Shown piece by piece: positions 59,301 through 64,000 of a DNA stretch of 64,000 bases; the first letter of the stretch is position 1, and every line of letters begins with the position of its first letter. Below the pieces are notes generated by a model that worked only from the letters and a program-made list of their open reading frames with translations, did not search any database and was not told the DNA's origin. This stretch comes from DASUPK01 sp963782345 (GTDB lineage Bacteria > Actinomycetota > Thermoleophilia > Solirubrobacterales > 70-9). The position numbers and the translations under genes were made by a program. The stretch covers positions 1 to 64,000 of the forward strand of contig CAWAJF010000010.1 in assembly GCA_963782345.1 (NCBI GenBank), written 5' to 3'.

Positions 59301-59621
59301 TACGAGGAATGGTCGACCGCATGGCGTGAGACTCTGCTCGACCTCTACAGCGAGCTGCTCACGGCGCTCGCCGAGACCTGCTTCCAGGGCGAGGACCCGT
59401 TCGGGGCGACCGCCGCCGCCCGCCGGCTGGTCGAGCTCGACCCGTTGAGCGAGGCCGCGCATCGAATGCTGATGGTCGCCTTCTCGCGCAGCGGGCGGCG
59501 CGGGCACGCCCTGCGTCAGTTCCTCGACTGCCGGCGCGCTCTCGTCGACGAGCTCGGACTGGAGCCCGCGGCCGAGACCGCCGAGCTGCACCGGGCCATC
59601 CTCGCCGGTGAGCGGGTCTAG
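56373..59621 (+). CDS. MalT-like STAND ATPase with C-terminal SARP (winged helix + BTAD) module
   Basis: A 1,082-residue regulator. N-terminus: Walker A APAGSGKT (about 29-36), Walker B IVFDDAEHL, and the MalT-like ATPase core to about 310. Then TPR-like helical repeats (320-770), a short HEAT-like piece (DHPVPAARRAAAAAVATSGH, about 775-815), an OmpR-type winged helix (SLFGSFSLRRGGRLVEEELW, ERLVRFLLVQRGEAVPEDLL, about 833-930) and a BTAD bacterial transcriptional activation domain (ALWGGEPLPEERYEEW, AARRLVELDPLSEAAHRML, to 1082). Such proteins activate secondary-metabolism or stress genes on ligand binding. Strong GGAGAAGG precedes the ATG. No target cluster is adjacent. Confidence 0.88.
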   Translation: MRAGTRIGRPALRRRLAEALDEGALILVAPAGSGKTMALEEALDDRGGAVAWVKCRAEHADGSRLLDRLVEVLRTAAPGTADVLGDTLALAIAPIDVASSARQLAAELERLVVDPLAIVFDDAEHLAESEGAGAILSALLVSDAVPLRVAVASRRSLPLRVAKLRAAGRLTELGAADLAFSAAECAELLRLHRGASVTEAEVGATMEATEGWPLGLALDARRASGPAPAAPGSPAGLSDFLAEEVLAGLDPEFRRQLLASSLASEINDEVAAALGLDPGFCERAVSHDLFLRPLEGGGGHAYHPLFREFLLDRLRIEAGEAERRELHAGLAGALAEERPLEAAEHLLAAGREPDAVKIIGRHSQPLVRSSPEVIGRWIDRLSPESRSEPAIQLLRSQLAMGAGRHDEALEPLSEAAAEWERRGSKAVWTARFALAQALIVLGRFEEVPPLAEGFDAPGTETVVAAPMVALWAAIAIGGIGRREEGRALLDRGLAHPLGQLLEPVELAYQAYYVDWHAGRLDEAADGARRAIARMEEFDPVRWLPFTLWYAAYVHEARGEEAVAVELLQRAQEVTRGYGIGEYPAAVAGAMKAGFDARAGRVAEAELELARAVPHLMGSWHGYDVELARAEIAMRRGDRPVALAAAARARALVERGYLGERLRAATLLAPLFERLGDPASARAAIDEALSARTPGTRAPRLLALRAWLREGDGDDRAVDDLREAWAEAGDAARYLVRGEWPRIERLVWDAVEREVLDPSEVVEAIREGLPGGDALLAFLDHPVPAARRAAAAAVATSGHPDVPARLEAMASDPAQAVASAARRASERLRRDPPPLAFSLFGSFSLRRGGRLVEEELWERRVAERLVRFLLVQRGEAVPEDLLFEAFWPGRSSTSARRSLQVAVSCARAVLDPPDTGASAIEARERSYRVLLRPGDVVDTEVFAQAARTALSGDRVDGASGLRRAVALWGGEPLPEERYEEWSTAWRETLLDLYSELLTALAETCFQGEDPFGATAAARRLVELDPLSEAAHRMLMVAFSRSGRRGHALRQFLDCRRALVDELGLEPAAETAELHRAILAGERV

Positions 59622-60724
59622 TCGCGCCGCTTGCGCTTCTTTCTTCGCTGCCCCTGCGTGTCGCCGTACGGCGGCTCAGGTGGCTCGCCGTTCTGTCCCC
59701 CCTGCTCGGGCAGCGGCGGCTCCGATACCTCCCGGCCGCTTCCCTCGACGGTGCCGGCCTGCCCGCCCTCGGCCGGTGGCGGGCCCTGGCCGTCCCCGGG
59801 CCTCTGCCAGGGAACAGGTTCGCCGGCGGCCCAGGCCGGCGGCAGCGGCCTCGGCCAGAGCCCGGCGAAAATCAGTCCCGTGACGGCGAACCAGAGGACC
59901 AGGCCGGGGATCGGCGGGAAGAGCGGGATCAGAAGGAAGAGGCCGAAAGCCATCCCCAGGGCACCCCAGAAGCGCGATAGGAGGCCGACCCGCATGGCCC
60001 AGAGGTTCGTGTAGATCATTCCGAAGAGCAGGGCGAGGACGCCGATGGTCGAGATCACCCCTCCGACGATCAGGACCGCGGTGTGCCGGTTGAGATGATC
60101 CGCGAGGCTCTCGCGGGCATCGTGTGCTGCCTGGTCGGGGGTCTTCGGTTTCGCCGCGGTGGTGCTGGTCGGCGTCGTCGTGGAGCCGGCCCGAGTTGTG
60201 GTCGAGGCGGTCGGGGTCGTGGTGGAACGGGTCGCCTGCGTGGATTCACCCTTTGCCTTGGGGGCGGCGGGCGCGGCCTGCGCCCGCACCGCCTCCGCCC
60301 GCGCCTGCTGTACCTTCGCCGGCTCCTGCTTGACGAAGTCATCGGCGGCCTGTGAGCTGCCGACCGAGGAGACGGCCAGGCCGATGCCGAAAGCGAGCGG
60401 CCCGAGGACGATCAACGGGCCGAACGCCCCTCGGATGCGCTCCGCGCGGCCACTCGCGGAGCGAAAGAGGAAGTAGAGAGGAACCGCGAACAGCGTGAAG
60501 CCGAGGCCCTGGAGCACCGAGGTGTAGATCAGCCGGCTGCTGTGGGCATGCTCGAACACCAGCTGGTCCGCATCGGAGTTTCCGCTCGGAAGGTGCAGCC
60601 CCACGCGCTGCAGCACGATCGAGACGACCACCAGGAGCGCTCCGGCGAGGGCCGCAAAGCCCGCCCTCCGCAGCCAGCGGTCCTGGAAGGCGAGCAGCTC
60701 TTCTTTGCTCGGAAGCGAGTTCAA
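59618..60724 (-). CDS. Membrane protein with Thr/Ala/Pro-rich extracellular loop
   Basis: A 368-residue membrane protein with segments at about 20-40, 68-88, 100-120, 218-240, 252-275 and 280-300. Between helices 3 and 4 is a long loop (about 130-205) rich in Thr, Ser, Ala and Pro (ATRSTTTPTASTTTRAG), and the C-terminus is a Gly/Pro-rich, then basic (RRKKRKRRD) tail. TTG start at 60724 with no obvious ribosome binding site. Overlaps the convergent regulator gene by 4 bp. Unknown function. Confidence 0.6.
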   Translation of the reverse strand: MNSLPSKEELLAFQDRWLRRAGFAALAGALLVVVSIVLQRVGLHLPSGNSDADQLVFEHAHSSRLIYTSVLQGLGFTLFAVPLYFLFRSASGRAERIRGAFGPLIVLGPLAFGIGLAVSSVGSSQAADDFVKQEPAKVQQARAEAVRAQAAPAAPKAKGESTQATRSTTTPTASTTTRAGSTTTPTSTTAAKPKTPDQAAHDARESLADHLNRHTAVLIVGGVISTIGVLALLFGMIYTNLWAMRVGLLSRFWGALGMAFGLFLLIPLFPPIPGLVLWFAVTGLIFAGLWPRPLPPAWAAGEPVPWQRPGDGQGPPPAEGGQAGTVEGSGREVSEPPLPEQGGQNGEPPEPPYGDTQGQRRKKRKRRD

Positions 60725-60744
60725 GGGAGGTGCAGTCTCGCTGA

Positions 60745-61095
60745 CTAGCCGCGCTCGTGGAAGTAGAAGTCGGGCAGGGCGCCCTCGATCACGTCGGCGG
60801 TCATCCGCTGGGCGACCTCCAGGTTGCCCGACCGGACGGCGATGTCGTCGAGGCTGACGATCCCGGCGAGGCTCCCACCGTCGATCACCGGCAGCCGCCG
60901 GAGCCTGTGCTGCACCATCAGCGCGGCCGCCTCCTCGAGCTCCATCTCGGGCTCTCCCGTGATCAGCGGTCGCGAGGCGTGCCGGCCGACCGGCTTGCTC
61001 ACCCCCCGGTCGCGCATCAGGCGCGCCACGTCGAGCGCTTGATCCCCCTCGTCCGCCGTGACGACCCCCGCGGTCATGATCTCGCGGAGCTGCAT
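60745..61095 (-). CDS. CBS-domain protein with shortened first repeat
   Basis: CBS modules bind adenosyl ligands and usually occur as pairs in about 140-150 residues. This one has 116. The second CBS (about 52-100: PEMELEEAAALMVQHRLRRL, PVIDGGSLAGIVSLDDIAV) is complete. The first opens normally (MTAGVVTADEGDQALDVARL, MRDRGVSKPV) but jumps at about residue 37 to RHASRPLITG, lacking the second half of the repeat. Either a real deletion or a novel form. Divergent from the oxidoreductase gene at 61119. Confidence 0.75.
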   Translation of the reverse strand: MQLREIMTAGVVTADEGDQALDVARLMRDRGVSKPVGRHASRPLITGEPEMELEEAAALMVQHRLRRLPVIDGGSLAGIVSLDDIAVRSGNLEVAQRMTADVIEGALPDFYFHERG

Positions 61096-61118
61096 CCCAG
61101 GACTGTATCTTGGCCGCC

Positions 61119-62258
61119 GTGCCGCTTACCTCCCGCCAGAGCGCGCCGATCGCCGTCTACGGAGCCACCGGCTACACCGGCCGGCTCGTCGTCGCCGAGC
61201 TGCTCGAGGCCGATGCGGACTTCGTCGTCTCCGGCCGAAGTCCCGAGAAGCTCGACGCCCTCCGGGCGGAATTCGAGCTGGACGCGCCAGCCGAGCCGGC
61301 CCGGGTTGACGATCCAGCCTCGCTCCGCCGGCTGCTCGCCGACTGCGCGGTCGTGATCGACTGCGCCGGCCCGTTCGTGCACTTCGGCGAACCGGTCCTG
61401 GCCGCCGCCGTCGAGACGGGAACGCACTACCTCGACACGACCGGCGAGCAGCCCTACATGAAGATGGCCTACGAGCGCTATGGCCCCGGCGCCGCGCGGA
61501 CCGGCGTCGCCGTGGTCCCGGCCATGGGCTTCGACTACGTGCCGGGAGACATGATCGCGTCGCTGACGGCCGATGGGATGCGCGAGCTGGACGAGGTCTC
61601 GATGTATTACTGCTGGCAGAACTTCAAGCCGAGCCAGGGGACGGCCCGGACGACGATCGAGATCCTCCGGGGCGGCGGCCTCGAGTGGCGGAACCGGGAG
61701 TGGATCGACGATCGCGGCGGCGCGGCGCGCGGCACCTACGAGTTCCCGTCACCAGTCGGACGGCGGCGGATGATCCGATACCCGGCCGGGGAGCAGATCA
61801 CGGTGCCGCGCCATGTCCCCACCCGGAACGTCCGGACGGCGATCAACGCGGGGGACTTCTCGAGCGATCGCCTTGCGCAGCTCCTCACGGCGATGATGCG
61901 GCCGGCCGAGATTGCGATGCGGACACCGCTGCGAAGCGCGGTGGGTGCGCTGATCTCGCGGCTGCCCGAGGGCCCGACACCGGAGCAGCGAGAGAAGGTG
62001 CGCTGGATGATCGTCTGCGAGGCCATTCGCGGTGAGGCGAAGCGCAAGGGTGTGATCAGCGGCAAGGACGTCTACGGCCTGACCGCCGCCGCGATTGCGC
62101 GAGGTGCGATCCTCGCCTCCGGCCGAGGCTTCGACGCGCACGGAGGCCTGGCGCCCTCCCAGGCTTTCGACCCCGAGAGCTTCCTCGCCGGGCTCGACCG
62201 ATTCGACGTTCGCTGGCAGATTCTCGACGCCGACGTCCCGGCCCCGGTCGAGGCCTAG
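61119..62258 (+). CDS. Saccharopine dehydrogenase-like NAD(P)-dependent oxidoreductase (trans-acting enoyl reductase type)
   Basis: Rossmann-fold protein: AVYGATGYTGRLVVAELL (nucleotide-binding GxxGxxG), VVSGRSPEKLDAL, VIDCAGPFVHFGEPV and YLDTTGEQPYMKMAYE follow the family that includes mycobacterial Rv2449c/trans-acting enoyl reductases, which reduce acyl or polyketide intermediates. 379 residues from GTG 61119; the -10-like TATCTT (61106-61111) ends 7 bp before it, fitting a leaderless message; a TTG at 61110 is inside that hexamer and therefore less likely. Only 2 bp separate it from the next gene. Confidence 0.8.
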   Translation: MPLTSRQSAPIAVYGATGYTGRLVVAELLEADADFVVSGRSPEKLDALRAEFELDAPAEPARVDDPASLRRLLADCAVVIDCAGPFVHFGEPVLAAAVETGTHYLDTTGEQPYMKMAYERYGPGAARTGVAVVPAMGFDYVPGDMIASLTADGMRELDEVSMYYCWQNFKPSQGTARTTIEILRGGGLEWRNREWIDDRGGAARGTYEFPSPVGRRRMIRYPAGEQITVPRHVPTRNVRTAINAGDFSSDRLAQLLTAMMRPAEIAMRTPLRSAVGALISRLPEGPTPEQREKVRWMIVCEAIRGEAKRKGVISGKDVYGLTAAAIARGAILASGRGFDAHGGLAPSQAFDPESFLAGLDRFDVRWQILDADVPAPVEA

Positions 62259-62260
62259 AC

Positions 62261-62980
62261 GTGGCCAGGGAAATCGGGCTTCCCACCCGCCGTGGGCGGA
62301 CCGTCAGCCTCGAGCAGGGGGCGGCACCCGGTTCCGCCCGGTGCCCGGCGTGCGGCGAGCCGCTCTTCGTCTGGGTCGAAGCCCAGGGCTACGGCACGCG
62401 AGAGGACCAGCTGATCGACCGCTGCGAGAACTGCGGGCTTGCCGTTCCCCGCGACGCCGTGCCGTCTCCCGACCACGCCGTGGACGCGCTCCTCTTCGGC
62501 CGGGAGGAGAGCGGATCGGGTGTGGCGATTCGCGCCGACAACGCCGCCAGCCTGCAGGCCTGGCTCGGCGCCGAGAACTGGGCGGCGCTGCGGATCCCCA
62601 CCAAACGGGTCGCGCCCGGCGGCGCGCCCTCGCGTAACGGGATCAAGCCGACGCCACGGGCGATCAGGCTGCTGCTCGCCCGGCGCGGCCTCGAGGTGCG
62701 GCGCGTCCGCCACCTGATCCGGCCGGGAATGGCCTCGATGTGGCAGACCCTTCTCAACCTGCTCACCTTCCACCGGGACTTCGCCTCGGAGGCCGCCTCC
62801 GGGCGGCTGCGCCCCGGCACCGGGCGAGGTCTGGCGGCCTTCTGGGTCGACGCGGTCGTCACCGTGCTCGCCGCGATCCCCACGGCGATCATCGCGGTCG
62901 TCCTGGAGACGGGCGCCGTGCTCGCGCGCCGCGGCGGCGCGATCGAGGTGCACGCCGACCGGCTGCCCTCTACGGACTGA
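62261..62980 (+). CDS. Zinc-ribbon protein with C-terminal membrane-like segment
   Basis: A 239-residue protein starting at GTG 62261. Two CxxC pairs (CPAC 28-31, CENC 55-58) form a zinc ribbon. The C-terminal region, RRGLEVRRVRHLIRPGMASM to VVTVLAAIPTAIIAVVLE, resembles the tail of a family of actinobacterial SAM-dependent methyltransferases, but I do not see the SAM-binding Rossmann motif, so only the ends may be shared. Residues about 200-225 could be a membrane or amphipathic helix. Operon with the oxidoreductase upstream; function unknown. Confidence 0.6.
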   Translation: MAREIGLPTRRGRTVSLEQGAAPGSARCPACGEPLFVWVEAQGYGTREDQLIDRCENCGLAVPRDAVPSPDHAVDALLFGREESGSGVAIRADNAASLQAWLGAENWAALRIPTKRVAPGGAPSRNGIKPTPRAIRLLLARRGLEVRRVRHLIRPGMASMWQTLLNLLTFHRDFASEAASGRLRPGTGRGLAAFWVDAVVTVLAAIPTAIIAVVLETGAVLARRGGAIEVHADRLPSTD

Positions 62981-63761
62981 GCTCCGCGACGATCGAGGCG
63001 ACCTCCGCCGGCGCGCCGACGTGCGGCGGCGCCTCGGGTGAGGCGACCTCGTGCGCGGATGCCTGCCCAAGGCGGCCGGCGAGGGCCTGGGCGGCGTCCC
63101 TCAGCAGCGCGGGAGTCGAGTCGGCCGTGATCACCGCGGAGGGGCGCTCCGCCGTCGCCAGTCGCGGCAGCGGCATCCGCCAGCCCGCGGGGATCCCAAG
63201 CTCGGCGATCACGCTGCCCGGCCGCTCGCGGGAGGCGCCGGCCGTCTGATCGGGCGTTCGCGCCACTCCCGGGCCCAGCGCCGGCAGCCCGCCCGAGAGG
63301 TAGACGTCGATCACGTTCTCGCGGCTCCCCGCGGCGATCTCCAGCCGGCGGCGGTCCTGCGAGAGCGCCCCGGTGGCGGCGGGGGTCAGCTGGAGCAGCG
63401 TCGGCTCGATCAACACGGCCGCCGAGACGAGATCGGTGCGTCGGAGCAGCAGGTCGAGCGCGATCACACCCCCGAGCCCCGCCCCGCAGACCAGGGCGGG
63501 CTGATCCGCGACGGTCTCGAGCAGCGCGGCGGCGTCCTCGCTCTGCTCCTCGACCGTGGTGCGCCTGTACTCGTCCGGCTCGCTCGAGCCGCCCCACCCC
63601 CGGCGGTCGTAGGCGATCGCGCGGAACTGCGGCGCCAATGCTTCGGCGAGCGGATCCCAGACCGCGCCGATGGCGGCGGTCTCGTGGACCAGGAGGACGG
63701 AGGGCCCCCGGCCGCGCTCGCTCCACGCGATCTCGACGCCGCGGGCCTCGAGCACGGGCAT
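62970..63761 (-). CDS. Alpha/beta-hydrolase-fold protein lacking the nucleophile
   Basis: 263 residues of typical fold: VLLVHETAAIGAVWDPLAE (oxyanion HG replaced by HET), IAYDRRGWGGS, then the nucleophile elbow LVCGAGLGGVIALDL. The family motif is GxSxG; here the central residue is Gly (GAGLG), so no Ser, Cys or Asp nucleophile is present. Later strands are weak in the catalytic Asp/His too. Thus a non-hydrolytic member (binding, lyase-like or degenerate). Overlaps the convergent gene by 11 bp. The next gene upstream is an SDR, 4 bp away. Confidence 0.75.
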   Translation of the reverse strand: MPVLEARGVEIAWSERGRGPSVLLVHETAAIGAVWDPLAEALAPQFRAIAYDRRGWGGSSEPDEYRRTTVEEQSEDAAALLETVADQPALVCGAGLGGVIALDLLLRRTDLVSAAVLIEPTLLQLTPAATGALSQDRRRLEIAAGSRENVIDVYLSGGLPALGPGVARTPDQTAGASRERPGSVIAELGIPAGWRMPLPRLATAERPSAVITADSTPALLRDAAQALAGRLGQASAHEVASPEAPPHVGAPAEVASIVAELSP

Positions 63762-63765
63762 GCGC

Positions 63766-64000
63766 TCAGACGTTGCGCCAGATCCGGCTGATCAGCGGCA
63801 GTGCGAGCGCCCGGGGGCTGTGCTGGCCGGCCAGTGCCGTGGCGCGATTGAGCGTGCCCGGCACGACCACTCGGCGATCGTGGACGGCGCCGTCGAGCGC
63901 GTGCTGGGCGATGTCCTCCGCCGACATCCAGACCGCGCCGGGGGTCCGGTCCTCCACTCCACCGAACCCCGCAACCTCGGTGAACTCGGTCCGCACCGGC
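63766..64000 (-). CDS. Short-chain dehydrogenase/reductase, C-terminal part (cut by window)
   Basis: Only the last 78 residues are in the window. The segment VRTEFTEVAGF corresponds to the PG-x-x-x-T-x-F part after the cofactor-binding region of classical SDRs, followed by PGAVWMSAEDIAQHALDG and VVVPGTLNRA, common in actinobacterial SDRs. The N-terminal Rossmann and YxxxK catalytic parts lie beyond 64000. Ends 4 bp from the start of the alpha/beta-hydrolase-fold gene; both probably form an operon. Confidence 0.75.
   Translation of the reverse strand, partial: PVRTEFTEVAGFGGVEDRTPGAVWMSAEDIAQHALDGAVHDRRVVVPGTLNRATALAGQHSPRALALPLISRIWRNV

Overview
This 64 kb, very GC-rich window (I estimate about 70% G+C) looks like the chromosome of an actinobacterium, most likely of the Thermoleophilia/Solirubrobacterales type. 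That is an inference from gene content: a wax-ester synthase/DGAT, an F420-type (Ddn-like) nitroreductase, a trans-acting enoyl-reductase-like saccharopine dehydrogenase homologue, several CSLREA-type secreted beta-helix proteins with lysine-rich tails, a secreted protein with an ITGRQIKD motif, and TTG/GTG starts often with a -10-like hexamer a few bases upstream instead of a ribosome binding site.

Layout. 1-4185: a decayed accessory segment (broken rhodanese, excalibur lipoprotein, frameshifted PD-(D/E)XK nuclease-like gene, two small unknown genes) lying on the 3' side of a tRNA-Arg(ACG) gene. 4186-16680: chromosomal genes including PlsC-type acyltransferase, FMN-dependent alpha-hydroxy-acid dehydrogenase, wax-ester synthase, L,D-transpeptidase, a PLP amino-acid deaminase/aldolase, two tRNA-Ser genes, and two multidomain c-di-GMP proteins (PAS-GGDEF-EAL and GGDEF-HD-GYP). 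16697-26611: a TetR/enoyl-CoA hydratase/thioesterase group, MsrB, a cytochrome c - serS - NarL-type regulator row, flavin reductase, HxlR regulator facing a double VOC protein, and a secreted/membrane gene pair. 26747-41891: a complete 14-gene nuoA-N operon for respiratory complex I, almost all genes overlapping or abutting. 41940-46929: DHA2-type MFS exporter, a broken AEC transporter, a tandem-domain ThyX-like protein and a cell-wall cupredoxin with an LPMTG sorting signal. 46973-56039: three large secreted beta-helix proteins, gene remnants, a Phd/VapC toxin-antitoxin pair, a VOC protein and a small surface protein. 56092-64000: a very large MalT-like ATPase with a C-terminal SARP/BTAD module, membrane protein, CBS protein, oxidoreductase, an alpha/beta-hydrolase-fold protein lacking the nucleophile, and an SDR cut by the window edge.

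How the genes work together. The nuo operon makes the proton-pumping NADH:quinone oxidoreductase. The acyltransferase, wax-ester synthase, enoyl-CoA hydratase, thioesterase and TetR repressor point to active acyl-CoA/neutral lipid metabolism. The beta-helix proteins, cupredoxin, L,D-transpeptidase and TSP3-like protein are envelope or surface functions. The most unusual features I see are GC-rich palindromic elements carried in frame inside nuoC, nuoG and nuoJ (two of them share a core sequence); paired operator-like sites spaced exactly 21 bp in front of tetR and hxlR; a ThyX-like protein whose two halves have each lost a different part of the signature; and two genes (serS and the alpha-hydroxy-acid dehydrogenase) with no ATG/GTG/TTG at the position where the protein homology begins.
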